A stretch of DNA of 64,000 bases from Artemia franciscana (lineage: Eukaryota > Arthropoda > Branchiopoda > Anostraca > Artemiidae), in the NCBI RefSeq assembly GCF_032884065.1, contig NC_088873.1, forward strand, positions 30,276,716 to 30,340,715. Direction: 5' to 3'. The first letter of the stretch is position 1; each line of letters starts with the position of its first letter. Under the pieces are notes generated by a model. That model was not told the origin of the DNA. It was given only the letters and a program-made list of their open reading frames with translations, and did not search any database. A program made the position numbers and the translations under genes. Shown piece by piece: positions 1-10,540 of the stretch.

Positions 1-169
1 GGTGCTTTTGATTTGTTTTTGGACCCCCTTTTTTTCTTTTTTTGGAGGGGGGCATTTTAATGATGATGAAGTATTTGTTTTGTGTTTGGCTTTTGAAAAA
101 AGCCAAAGGGAGCATGTTTTCATTATTAGTTTTAAGCCTGATATTTGAAACCAGTGACTGGTTAATGTG

Positions 170-300
170 ACTACCCAAAGTGTCCTGGGGTGGCAAAGTG
201 GGTTTTACCTTAGCTTGGTAACATGGGACCCAGAGATCGAACCTGCCTGTAGGAGGCCCCGGCTACGCAGGGACCTCAGATGTCAAGAAGCGTCGTTAAC
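170..300 (-). repeat. Possible tRNA-derived SINE fragment
   Basis: Read on the minus strand, this segment contains a pol III B-box-like core (GGTTCGATCTC, complement of 233-243) flanked by GC-richer sequence, unlike the AT-rich surroundings. It lies in the intron or flank left of the leftmost visible exon of the axotactin-like gene. I cannot define a convincing A box or the ends. It could also be a decayed tRNA pseudogene. Confidence 0.35.
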
Positions 301-497
301 CGATTACAACTACTGCTAACTATCTAAATCCTGCAGTTGTTATCGGAGCCGTAAAAAAGACTTATAGACTCTTGTGTGCAAATTCCGAATCTTATTTGAT
401 AGAATCAATATTTGATAGAGTCAAAGTTTATATGTCTTTCCTAGCTAACATCAACTCAACTCCCTGCTCAACTAAGCATGCAAAGAATTAAACCTAC

Positions 498-623
498 CTG
501 TGGCTCATTTCCAAAGTCAACCTCAACGTAAAGCGATCCATTCTTCAGCAAGGTTACGGCTATATGATTTGTCTCAGGAAAAGTTCCTCCAGCGTAAAAT
601 AGTATTGAATCTCCAACAAGAGA
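498..623 (-). CDS. Axotactin-like gene, exon 8 (laminin-G 2, continued)
   Basis: This is a 126-base exon of 42 codons, phase 0 at both ends. The acceptor is CCGTAG at 624-629 and the donor is GTAGGT at 492-497, read on the minus strand. It encodes residues 406-447 of the reconstructed protein. The segment has typical laminin-G beta-strand motifs: DSILFYAGG, then NHIAVTLLKNGSLYVEVDFG. It follows exon 7 in frame and ends at a glutamine codon, so the gene continues left of the window. The exon holds no ATG, so it is visible only through splice signals and domain similarity. Confidence 0.85.
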
Positions 624-837
624 CTACGGGTAAAAAAGTAGTATTATTCAATAGAATTATTAATCAGTAGTTAATCAGCAATTCCTGATTAATCATTGTA
701 TGCAGTACTCCTGTTCAACTGATTTCTTAAATGCACATCTGTTGCTTCATGCTTATAGGTGGCTAGTTATTCCTGCTCTTGCTTCTTACGACATATGTAG
801 GATACCGTATTTAGGTTATGACATGGTAATAACTCAT

Positions 838-1790
838 TTTTCAAATTCAAATTCAAATTCATTTTATTTAAAAAACATTCGACGGACAGAGCCGATTATT
901 AGTTTTTATTGTCATACACACACAAAAATTCGTCGACAAGTCAAAATTAACATTCACAAAATTAATAATATATACAATTAACAATAATAATTGTCACATA
1001 CACACGAAAATAAGTCAACAAATATACACAAAATTATAATAATACAATTAACAACAATAATCCGGATTAAAAAGTCGATCCAGCATTAAACAACTTAACA
1101 AACGAGGGCACAAAACTAAGCTCATAACGAGCATGTGACACAGTCACAGGTTGAAGTTTTGGTACAGGCTCTGCAACGGCCCTGAGTGGCCTTACCCGTG
1201 CAGGTTGATGTTGGGGAGGAAGGATATTTCGGTGTATAGGGCTGGACAAAATTTTATTACCAAAGGATAGGGCTAGTTTTAAACGACGAGATTGAAGGGT
1301 TTGAAGTTGAAACTGATTAAGGAGGGATATGTACGGTATTTTTGGGGCTTTTGAGATTACTAGGAGGGCACGGTATTGCACCCTCTCAACCCGGTCCGAC
1401 TGTTCCCTAGTTAGCCCGAAATGCCATACAGGGCAACAGTATTCAAGTGTGGAACGTATAAAAGAGAAATAGATGCGTAGGAGGTGTGGTGCAGGGATTC
1501 CATGGCGAGCCAACAACTTTAGAGACCTGATAGCCAAATTAGCTTTTTTTAACATGCCATCAACATGTTTATTCCACTTCAGATCTGAAGTGATATGAAC
1601 GCCGAGCAGTTTAATTTCGGTCACGTGACTGGCGCTGGGAATAGGTGGATTAAAAACTGGCGCAGATTTTAAAAAAGAAAATGTTAAAATTACAGATTTA
1701 TCAAAGTTGACAGTCATTTTGTCCACCTTTGCCTCTTGACATATATCTTTCATTAATGAACCTGCTCTTTCATTAATGAACATGCATTTA
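838..1790 (-). mobile_element. 5'-truncated non-LTR retrotransposon (RT C-terminal end)
   Basis: An open frame at 1067-1783 (238 codons, stop on the left) matches the C-terminal part of a non-LTR reverse transcriptase. It has the LGVHI.SDLKWNKHVD block, then IRSTLEYCCPVWHFGLT, which follows the RT palm/thumb in jockey/I/CR1-type ORF2 proteins. The catalytic YADD region is missing, so the copy is 5' truncated near 1790. A 3' UTR-like stretch of about 230 bases follows and ends in tandem TTCAAA repeats at 839-860, a common non-LTR tail type. The element lies in intron 7 of the axotactin-like gene, on the same strand. At its truncated end a CTTTCATTAATGAAC motif occurs twice, about 20 bases apart. 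Confidence 0.75.
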
Positions 1791-1799
1791 ATCTAGCCA

Positions 1800-2913
1800 T
1801 ACAGTCACTTAATTATGTAGTTTCTTTTTTTGCGTGTTTTTTTTCATGAATTGCTTTCAAGCCACGCTACTGATGGTTTTGTTATTTAGAAATGTTGAGA
1901 TCCACCGTGTATTACTTGAAACAAGGTCAAAAGGAATCAATATTGACACTTAAAGACTGATTCCTAAAAATAAATGAGTTTTGATATATTCATCAAAAGA
2001 ATAGGAGCTTCATTATTTATCCCAATAAAAAAAAAATTTATCAAGTTTTGAACGGCATATCCCTTCCCCCCTCCATAAATAAATTAGAAGTTGTTCTATC
2101 GCAAGTAGCTAGTATTATAGATATTATAAAGTGTATTCCATTGAGCGTGTAGGGTCAGTGACGCCCAGGGACTAACGTCAAAAGCCAAAAATTTGAATTT
2201 TGGAATTCAGAGAAAAGTGTTAAACTGCGAAATACCCTACCGTTTTGTCTTTTTTTCATCTTCTTACCATAAAACTATCCACTGTAATTTTTGCTTAATT
2301 ACGGTGTAAAGATCATCGAAAAGTGTGTTTGAACGGAATTAAAAAAGTATTTGCAGGACAATATTTCAACAAGTATTTTTAATGTGTTCATCAAATTTTT
2401 GGGTATGTACTTGTGTTTGGATGAAAAAAAGTAAATCAAGGAACGCTACGCCTTTTGTGATATTGTATTCTCATAACACCATTGTAGCAATCTCATAACA
2501 AGATTGTAGCAGCAGGCGCAGTCTAGTAAAGCGTGAACTAATTTCCATAGTAGCTTATTCATAAAAAAAATGGTTCTTCTAAAGAGATTATCTTTTAACA
2601 ACTATTTTCAATGTAACCCTATTTCGAAAATATTGGTTTTGCTTAAACCCAATAATTTATAACTACGAGAACAAATTTCAAGAATTTCTTAGGAAAAGCC
2701 CTATGTCAATTACCAATGTTGACCTCTGCTGGATGTTTACAGTCCACCAGCCAAGAGCAACATTGATATGTTGATTTCAAACCGGTGATTTCAAACCCAA
2801 AATGATTTCAAACCGGGCATGATAATACACTTTTACACTTTCTTCTATACCTATTCCAAATGGAATCCCAAAAGGTATCCCGATCTTTTGGGCTAACCTG
2901 TGAAACTACTCAC
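1800..2913. other. Intron sequence without recognisable features
   Basis: This is the remaining upstream part of intron 7 of the axotactin-like gene. It is AT-rich with homopolymer runs. I see no coding frame, hairpin or repeat shared with the rest of the window. Confidence 0.5.
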
Positions 2914-3020
2914 CTTGAAAAGCATGCTGATACGATTTGATTTAGAATGAACTCTATCTTTCCAATCATATATTCGATATGATAAGTAAGAATAACCACG
3001 GAGTGTTAGAACGGTTGGAA
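2914..3020 (-). CDS. Axotactin-like gene, exon 7 (laminin-G 2, start)
   Basis: This 107-base exon is too short for a normal ORF scan. On the minus strand the acceptor is TTTTGTTTTAG (AG at 3021-3022) and the donor is GTGAGT (2908-2913). It adds two bases to the split codon left by exon 6 and then 35 codons, ending in phase 0. The peptide contains LTLRGYSYLSYRIYDWKDRV, the start of a laminin-G domain as found directly after an EGF domain in neurexin-superfamily proteins. The phases agree with both neighbouring exons. Confidence 0.85.
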
Positions 3021-3939
3021 CTAAAACAAAAATAAAGTTTAGATGTTAGATAATAAAAAAAAATAGACAAAAAGCAGGTGAATTTAAAAAGAAGGAACAA
3101 CAAATATTTAAAAGTGAAAGAAAACAGAAAAAATCAAAATTTCAAAAGAAACACACAATAACACAACCTAAACAAGACTATAGGCGCGTTTCCACTATTC
3201 CACTTGCGACTCACAATTGTTGGTAACGACTTTTTGTTTACACGGCACCAAAAACAAAAATAATGATGACCGTAAATTTATGTTAAAGTTTCCGGAAATA
3301 GGTTAACTGAGATAATTTTCATAAATAAAAACATAAACATAAAAGAGGTACAATTTTCTAAGCAGCACATAAAGGGTCAAAGCGCATAAAAATTAAGAAA
3401 AACCATAAAACACAAAAGCAATACATTTACCAAACAAATATATTTGCAAGTTCTATTTTTATGCTAAAAATTTTCAAGCTGGCACTCAAATTTCAGTGGC
3501 AACTCTGAACATCAGGAATCCTCTTCGTCAGGAATTTTAACTGATCAAAGTTACCAGCAATTTCTGTTGATCCATGGACGCATGGCTCATGGTCAAGATT
3601 TTTCGGATGGCAGAGACACGCCTTATATAATAAACGAGTTTCAGAAAAGTAAAAATAAATCTATGTTAGGTCAAACTTTTTTTTCACAAAAAACTTAATT
3701 AACCTTTTGCTGAAAATTAAAAATTTAGAACAGGAATATTTTTTTTTTGAAAATATTACTATCTTGATGGCTCTTGTCATCTTAGGCAAGAATAATAATT
3801 GAATAATTGAATAATAATAATTCAATTCAATTGAATAATAATCGTGATGTTAGAATAGGGAGATACTTATTTCTTCTTTAGAATAGTTGGCCAGGAAAAA
3901 CAAAGGGTATTTTGTGTTTATCTTGAAATCAATAATTAC
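3021..3939. other. Intron 6 of the axotactin-like gene
   Basis: AT-rich, 919 bases. A short AT-only patch of interleaved TTGAATAAT and AATTCAATT units lies at about 3796-3845. I see no other feature. Confidence 0.6.
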
Positions 3940-4224
3940 CATCACGGTCACAGTTTTCTCCTTCATAATTAGTTCCAAAACAGTCACATTCTGTCCTATC
4001 GTACAAGTTAATACACCGTCCACCGTTCCTACAAGCATTTCCTTCACTTAAGCATCTGTCTATACAACCTTCTTTGATATCCCTGAAAACTGCGGCGGTG
4101 AATGGCGTTACATAACTTAGCTCCGATTCTGTGGGCCCTCCACGAAGTCGAATATTTCGAAGACATCCAACAAAATGCTCAAACAAATAACTGGATTCCA
4201 TGCCGTCTTGAACTGTATCCATAC
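3940..4224 (-). CDS. Axotactin-like gene, exon 6 (laminin-G 1 end + EGF)
   Basis: This is a 285-base exon. The acceptor is AAATATAG (AG at 4225-4226) and the donor GTAATT (3934-3939), minus strand. It encodes residues 275-369. The first half closes laminin-G domain 1 with FEHFVGCLRNIRL (Cys295) and its likely partner Cys328. The second half is an EGF-like domain with six cysteines at 332, 339, 345, 354, 356 and 366, including CRNGGRC and CDCFGTNYEGENC. Laminin-G, EGF, laminin-G is the neurexin/axotactin arrangement, which implies an extracellular adhesive or secreted protein. An ATG-started frame reads from 4222, but that methionine is internal to the exon and not a translation start. Confidence 0.92.
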
Positions 4225-4512
4225 CTATATTTAAAATAAAAACTATGTCAACTTTCCAATTGTTTACATGTTAGCGTAGATTTATAAAATAAATCACGGG
4301 AAAAAGTAGAAAGAATAAATTCAAGCCCTTTTTATTGCAGTTAATACATCGCCATCTATGCAAATTTGCAAATAAAAATATACTACAGAAAAGTGGCCTT
4401 GTGCTAAGTCGTAAATATGTAAAAATACAATGATACACTTTCAAAACTTGAATTGCTGCCAAAATCATGCCTTGAGAATGAGTTCTACATCAACTACTTG
4501 ACATACTCAGAA

Positions 4513-5110
4513 TATTGATTCGGATTGTCACGCTGACTTCAAATATACAAGTTTTAATAAGTTTAGTGTTACCCACTAAAAGCTACGAGCCTGAGAAAAT
4601 TTGGCTAATTTTCGAAAAACGCTGAATCTGCCAAGAACCCTATTGCAGAAGTTTCAAACTCCAACGTACAAAAATGCGGAATTTTGTATTTTTACCAGAA
4701 GAAAATCACATATCCATGTTTATTTGTTTCTTTGTTTCTTTTTCTTTGCTTGTTTGTTTTCCCAAGGCTTGATCACATTAAACCGTAGTCCTAGAATATT
4801 GGAAAAGGGCTCATTCAAAGGGAAATTTAGAGTTCTAGTGCCCTTTTTAAGAGACCAAAAGTAATTGAGGGTGACTAGCCCCCCTCCCACCCCCTTTTCT
4901 CAAAGTCGTCCGATCAAAATTTCGAGATAACCATTTTGTTCATCATAGTTGAAAACCCCGATAGATATGTCTTTGAGGTTAATATGACCCCCCACAGCCC
5001 GTGGGGAAAGGTCTTTAAGTTATAAAATTTGCCTGTTGTTTACGTATGGTACTATATTTGTTATTGGGAAGTAAGCATACACGTTTCCGGTGGGGGGGGG
5101 GGGTGAATTT
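4513..5110 (+). repeat. Diverged 'A module' of the modular hairpin repeat family
   Basis: This is clearly related to the first module of the repeats at 18.4, 35.3 and 39.4 kb. It has the same order of landmarks: GAGCCTGAGAAAATTT (about 4590), a GTTTATTTGTTT-rich stretch (about 4718), AAAGGGCTCATTC (about 4805), TTCTAGTGCCCTTTTTAAG (about 4833), a G/C-rich block (about 4880) and TTATTGGGAAGT (about 5061). It lacks the terminal hairpin and is more diverged than the other copies, so it is probably an old insertion. It lies in intron 5 of the axotactin-like gene. Confidence 0.8.
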
Positions 5111-5715
5111 TTGTCTGGGGGATTTTCCATGGGTGGTTTTCCATGCGGAGGGAAGTTTCTGGGGTTGAATTTTCCAGGGGAAACTTTACACTGGGGGAAT
5201 TAGCCAGAATTCCATACGATTTGTTTATTAGTTTTACTTTCTCTGTGTTTTTTCAATCAAGATGTTTATTTATTTAAACGCAAAGAACTACAAAATATGA
5301 CATTCCTGTCAGCAACAACAAACGGAATAAACCAACAAAAAAAATTGAGTGTTCCTACTCAATTTTACATAAAGAGATGTTAAGGGGAATTGTCCGGGGG
5401 GAATTTTTACCAGATTGGAGCTGTCTAGAGTATCTTTCCGTAGGGAGAGATTTTTCACAGGAGGATTTCGCCTATGGCAAAGTTTTCCACAGGATAAATT
5501 CTCCGGAGAGAATTTTCTGCAGAAACAACTTTTACTAGGGGGCGGGATATTTGTGCGAAAAATTTTCCACAGAGGAGGTGATTTCCAGCATGATTTCAAA
5601 ACAATCATTTCAAATGAGTCTTTTCAAAAAAAGTACGCTAAGCAAAATTGGTCACCCAGAACCGTCCACAAGAAATTTTTTGGGCGAATTTTCAGCTAGA
5701 ATGGAATTACCTGGG
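5085..5715 (+). repeat. G-rich degenerate minisatellite-like stretch
   Basis: A run of 12 G (5092-5103) opens a stretch in which GGGG-AATTTTC-CA(C/T)-like units recur, imperfectly, every 20-25 bases (for example near 5125, 5160, 5395, 5455, 5490 and 5560). The same type of sequence forms the G-rich tail of the A module in the hairpin repeat family, for example at 19080-19170, so this is probably an expanded or decayed version of that tail. Overlapping open frames on both strands here result from the repeat composition and are not genes. Confidence 0.5.
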
Positions 5716-5754
5716 AGGTATTTTCCTATATTTCAAAAACTCTAATAAGTAATT

Positions 5755-6490
5755 CGGTTTTTATGGCACTTGGTATTTACCAAGTAACATATAGTGATCG
5801 CAATTTCTATCTGTCTGTCTGTCGGTTGGTTCTGGTTTTGCTAGTTTGGACACTTCCAGATAAGCTAGGACAATGAAAGTTGGCAGGCGTGCCAGGGACC
5901 AGACCAGATTAAATTAGAAATAGTTTCATCCCCAATTAGACCATCTGGGGGGGGGAGCAAAAAAGATAGTTGAGAAGAATTTTATTTGCCTATAAAACAA
6001 ATGATTATTCAACTTAAGTATGACTTGTGGTCTAGGGGTATTATTCTCGCTTATGGTGCGAAATGTTTCATGTTCGGACCCCGGACCACTCCAGTTTTTA
6101 CATGAAGAAGATCTGAAACTAGATTCGTGATTAATATAGCAATAGCTGAAAGAATAGTCGCTTCCCCGATTTGACTATCTGGGGGGGGGGTGGAAAGACC
6201 GTTAATTCGTAAAAACTTGAAAAAAAGATGTATTTTTAACTTACATATAGGTTATCATATCTTAATGAACTTTGATATTTAGAAGGAACTTCTGTCTCAA
6301 AGCACTTATTTTGCATCCCGACCGGATCCGATGACATTGGGGGGGAGTTGGAGGGTGAAACTGGAAATTTTGGGAAACACTTAGATTGTAGAGATCGGGA
6401 TGAAACTTGGTGGTAAGAAGCTCCTGGCTCTTGGCTCTTCCGACCTCGTCACAAGTGCCACATGAGCTCTTGGCTCTTGTTTAAGTAATT
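5755..6490 (+). repeat. Dispersed repeat with reiterated poly-G landmarks
   Basis: This non-coding repeat has a recognisable internal structure. A CTGTCTGTCTGT block (5812-5823) is followed by GACACTTCCAGATAAGCTAGG (about 5848) and two related landmarks ending in a poly-G run: ATTAGACCATCTGGGGGGG (about 5936) and TTTGACTATCTGGGGGGG (about 6171). Past these lie GATCGGGATGAAACTTGG (about 6394) and a doubled CTCTTGGCTCTT segment (6426-6480). It lies in intron 5 of the axotactin-like gene and encloses a tRNA-like segment. I recall similar repeats in crustacean sequence but cannot verify this. Confidence 0.5.
6022..6093 (+). repeat. tRNA-Pro-like sequence (SINE head or tRNA pseudogene)
   Basis: The segment resembles a eukaryotic tRNA-Pro. 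It has an A-box region GTGGTCTAGGGGTATTATTC, an anticodon-arm region TCTCG...TGCGA, a B-box-like GTTCGGACCCC and an end reading CACTCCA. The anticodon arm is mismatched and the loop would read ATG where AGG is expected, and the T-arm differs from consensus, so it is unlikely to be a working tRNA gene. It is embedded in a longer dispersed repeat, which favours a tRNA-derived SINE. Confidence 0.5.
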
Positions 6491-6748
6491 AACGTACTGC
6501 CTATGGCCAGTTTATCGCTATTTAGCTTTTTTTATCCTTTTTTGTTTGGTTTAGTTAAAATGGGCTGCATACTCTAACCTATAATTAGATTTTTTAAAAT
6601 TCTAGATTAATACCCTAGCCTTCTCCAAGAAGAGCAAATAAACGGGCTAAAGCCTGTGAAAACCCGACTTTCCGCAATTGAAAAAGATATTGGTTAAGAC
6701 CCTTTCCTGATGCCAAGGTCACAGGATACTTAAAATATTTGTACTAAC

Positions 6749-6916
6749 CTCCAATAAACATCACAGAATCCACATCTTCTGTCACAGAATAAAACGGAGT
6801 TACGCGAAGACTCTGAAGCACAGTAGATGCAGTAGCATCATCCACGGTCACTTTTAAAACACCCGAGGCTGGATCAATCATTATTAATGTTTTGTGCCAA
6901 ACATCAGTATTCAGAG
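6749..6916 (-). CDS. Axotactin-like gene, exon 5 (laminin-G 1, middle)
   Basis: This is a 168-base exon. The acceptor has a run of T ending in CAG (6917-6919) and the donor is GTTAGT (6743-6748), minus strand. Two bases complete the split codon from exon 4 and one base is left for exon 6. The encoded residues (219-274) include NTDVWHKTLIMIDPASG and KVTVDD, the central beta-strands of a laminin-G domain, and end with DSVMFIGG, which reads straight into the GGMDTV of exon 6. The exon contains no useful ATG-started frame and was identified by splice sites, phase and domain continuity. Confidence 0.88.
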
Positions 6917-7134
6917 CTGAAAAAAAAGCTCAAAAATTAAAATGTTTTCTTTTATTACCATTGCAAAAACAATTCTCAAAGACATCTGGCAAAATCCATA
7001 TAGATGGAAAGATACGTTTTCAATCGCCATTTCCAAAAGAAAAATCGGCCGAAAAACGTCAACTTTTACCAAAATGTGCCCCACTGAAGTGGCTTAGCCC
7101 AACTCTGTCTCATATATTTCACAGAAGATAAGTG

Positions 7135-8076
7135 GCCTTCTTTCATGTTAGGTTGGAAGTATTGCATTAAAGAAGCAGCCAATTAAAATATTTACTGTCT
7201 TAAGTAAAGACAAAAGACCCACTATCCTGAAGCAGCCATTTGGGTGGATAGAAGACCCGCTATTAGTCTATTTCTATTGATTTTTCGGTAGAGTTAAAGT
7301 CGTTGCTTTGGTATCCGGGTCGGGACTCTATGGGTTGGTGTAAATAACATGATAATAATTCAATGGATACCGACGGGTCAACACTTGTAAATACCTTTTG
7401 CTAAAGAAAGATTAGTCAATAAGAACGAAACATCTATGTCTTCTACAAAATCTCCATGATTAGTCTAACCCAGAAAAATACCAGGAAGGAAATTCTAAGA
7501 GCCCACACCCATCGAAATAGTTGCGTCAATCAGAATGGCAGTGGGCTTTTGAAACTTTCCCCTGTATTTAAAAAAGGTTTTCCTTTTATATTCTTTTAGA
7601 GAAAAAAAAGTTGAAAAAAGTCTCATGCTAGATTTAAAAATTACATTCATTAAAAACATTCAAAAATTCCTTGTCCACCCCGCTCACATTCTCTTGAATT
7701 GGGGCCCCTGCTCAGAACCAAATTGAAAAATTGTCCTAATCAAAATACTAGGGTTCCAGAAATAGGAAGCTGCTTTCTTGACTTTAGACGCCTCCGGGTT
7801 CCAAACTTAGGAAACTACAAACCTGGTTTTGGATCCCAAAGAGTACGGATTAGGGTACCGAAGACCTTATTTTATTAAGAGCCGTAATTCTGTTGGTTTG
7901 AACTTATAATTCTTTGTGTTTTCTCATTTTCTTAGGCTCTATTTCATCATTTGTAGTGAGCTCTTTTAGCATAAGTAAATATCTGCTCATTCAAGACTGT
8001 CATAGAGCTCTTTACTTTTCCTTGGAAAACCTAAACTTTGCAATCTAATTTCTCTCAAGTTATCGACGTAATTTTC
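7135..8076. other. Intron sequence without recognisable features
   Basis: Part of intron 4 of the axotactin-like gene. I find no coding frame or repeat shared with other parts of the window. Confidence 0.5.
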
Positions 8077-8394
8077 TTATGCGTGAATAGTTGAGACATT
8101 TGTAATGATATTCGAAGGTGCAGCAGTAGTCTCTGTACCATGACAATCTAAACAATCAACGACATACCCCTGAATTCCATCAATTTCATTGTTATTTCGT
8201 CTGCTTTCAGACCTAGCCCTTTTATTTCCATCTCTTGCAATACCATTTATATTGCCACAAAAATCTATGTAAACTTGCCATATCCTTGACTCCTCCTTAA
8301 TCTTCTGTGTTATGTTGGAAACTGAAAGGCCACAAGATTGGCCAAGTCCCAGTCCCTGTCGGATCTTCGCTCCAGAAAGGTTAGTCTGAAAGTT
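8077..8394 (-). other. Unexplained 105-codon open frame without ATG
   Basis: On the minus strand the frame stays open from an AAC codon, just after a stop at 8395-8397, to TAA at 8077-8079. It starts beside an acceptor-like TTGAAACTTTCAG. The translation has a balanced, protein-like composition, with segments such as LSGAKIRQGLGLGQSCGLS, YIDFCGNINGIARDG and VVDCLDCHGTE. I do not recognise a family. It is out of phase with axotactin-like exon 4: a junction here would give a stop at once. It may be a transposon-derived fragment, an exon of something nested, or chance. Confidence 0.3.
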
Positions 8395-8559
8395 TCAATA
8401 TTTTTGAATACAAATGACACTGACTTTCTCTATTTTGTCTATGATGCCAACTGAAAGACTTAAGCAAATCTAATCGTAAAAACACATCTATTTATGATTT
8501 TGAATCACCTTTCTTGAGTCGTCCGTGTTTTAAGTTACTATTGTGACAATTTAACTGTG

Positions 8560-9430
8560 TACTTATTTACTTACTTACTTGAATTAGGACACAAGCTGCG
8601 CATCTCTCTCTGGATCTAGGAGGTGGCATAAGGTTGCATTCCATTGGGTGGAGCCAAATGTCGGTCAGGCAGCTATTCAAGCCCGGAGGAGTACTATCAG
8701 TGGCCGTGTTGTCTGAACCTACCTATGGATTCAAGGTCAGATTTAGTAGTGTTCATCCAGGATGGTGACTAATCTCCACACCTTTTTTCTAGCTAGGGAG
8801 TGGTTCACGCCAAAGTGCGCAAGAAAAAAAGGAGTTTTCAGGCCTGCAACAAGCATGGCTGAGCCAGGAGATGGTGACGGTGACTGATGGTTTCCAGGTC
8901 AGACTTCTTTTCGCAGAGTTGTCTCATTATTTTACTTGGGACTCGGTCTCGTAGATTCAGTCCGGATATGTGCCATATGCGCCTGTGGTCGAACAAATTC
9001 AGATCCTGAATTTTTGGACATTTCTATTGACCATATTTCGCATCTGCATAGGAGGACGGAACTAACAAGGCATTCACAGACTAGTTATTTAGTCTCAACA
9101 CTAATTTCTCTCCTTTTACAGAGCTGTCCATTCAGTTTGAAAAGATCGAGGACGCTACGGATATGCGGGTGCTGGTTTTCTCACTGCATCCACTACCCAG
9201 TGTCTATGATTGAACCAAGGTATTTAAATTTGTCGACTATCTCAATCTGGAATTCACCAGTATTAAAGATGAGTAAGATTCATCTTTGGTCCCCACCTTG
9301 ATTTTTCAATACTGACCTTCAATCCCATGGGAGCAGCTGCTATAGATACCCTCTGGATCATGTCCTACGTTTCTAGGAAAGAACTACCTATCACCAAGAT
9401 ATCGTTCATGCAGAAAAAATCTATGGAGTC
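8560..9430 (-). mobile_element. Decayed non-LTR retrotransposon (RT C-terminal end)
   Basis: The minus-strand translation, broken by stops and frameshifts, contains LFDHRRIWHISGLNLRDRV (about 8943-8997). This corresponds to the FDHRCLR.I....WRDRVSN block downstream of the RT domain in non-LTR elements. Upstream fragments (about 9130-9240) fit the YGSE.W region. A WMNTTKSDLES-like piece near 8740-8770 fits the terminal W...K.DL motif. The 3' end carries a tetranucleotide tail (TACTTATT/ACTTACTTACTT, about 8560-8580), typical of elements with microsatellite ends. It lies in intron 4 of the axotactin-like gene. The plus-strand frame at 8936-9301 is its antisense shadow. Confidence 0.65.
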
Positions 9431-9659
9431 TACATCACTCTTGTGAAGTTTACTTCAAAAGGTAAAATTTTTTTTCGTTTTTTGTATTTTTTTTTTCGAA
9501 ATATCTGCTTATTTTTGCTTCATGATGTTCCACTGGCTGACACTGCTCTCGTTTTTCTCGGCTTTTTTTTCATTTTTTTCTTCTTTGTTTCATTCGTCAT
9601 GTATAGCCACTGTGGTCTCGGAATGTATTTGTATTCAAACTGGTGACGTTGAATTTTAG

Positions 9660-10540
9660 GTATACTCTAACTTCAACACAGCCGTGCATAAAATTCCTCA
9701 AAATCCACTCCATTACAAAGTTGAAAAGCTCTGGGGATAGGATACGAAATTGTCTCAGAGTGAATTCGATATCAAAGTTACTGTTTTGATCTTCCGGTGC
9801 ATTTAGTTGCTTACATCGGCCTACCCAAGATACATTTCCTCTTTCAGTTTACTTCGTTAGGCTGTCTATATCAATTTCCATACGTTTAGTTAAGAACATA
9901 AGCTGAGTTTAGCGGTTTTGATTGAGTTCTCTAAACTGAGTTTGCTGTTTTGAGCTGACTAGTATAGTTACTTAGTTTTAGTCATGTATAAGATGTATCA
10001 TGTATTAGGTTGACGGGTTGGAGATTCCTGTGAGGAGTTTTGTGCATTTGTTAAATTGATTTTTCGACATTGAGCTCTTTGTCTCTGGTTTCATTTCTAA
10101 GTTTCCTGAGGATAGAATGTCTGTTTCCAGTTTTCCATATTTTGGTGCAGTTTTCGGTGCCTTAATTTGACTGAGGGGGTTTAAAATGTTATGTTCTTTC
10201 ACTTGAGATTCCTTTGATTGATTTATCAGTCCTACTGAACTAAATAGGTTGATTTTTAGACGTTGCGGTGACTAGATTCATTTCCCAGGTTATGTTTTCG
10301 ACACTTTCAGTTTGCTACGTTGAGTTGACTAAGTTGATCATTTGACAGAATTATGTGTTTTCCATGATTTATGTTCATTTGTTTGCATAGAGCCTATTGT
10401 TAGGGCTTCTTGGGTTAAGTTGTCTACTTTCAGTTTACTGTGTTTAGATTCTTATATAGAGATTATTGTTTTTAGCTATCTATTTTGAGTTCTCTGTTAC
10501 TATTGAACCCTTAGTAAAAAGACTCAGTGACCAGAATATA
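9660..10540. repeat. T/G-skewed degenerate repeat region
   Basis: The plus strand is strongly T- and G-biased. Phrases such as TTTCAGTTTACT, GTTTTGAGTTGACTA, GAGTTGACTAAGTTGAT and CAGTTTGCT recur irregularly between about 9840 and 10500. This suggests an eroded tandem repeat of unclear period. No protein or RNA feature is visible. Confidence 0.4.

Noticed and set aside
3541-3620. Possible extra exon of the axotactin-like gene (ACLCHPKNLDHEPC-like translation)
   Set aside because: Joining it to exon 6 in phase gives an early stop, and exon 6 joins exon 7 perfectly without it.
8936-9301. 121-codon plus-strand frame
   Set aside because: Antisense to the decayed RT tail whose motif FDHRR reads on the minus strand.
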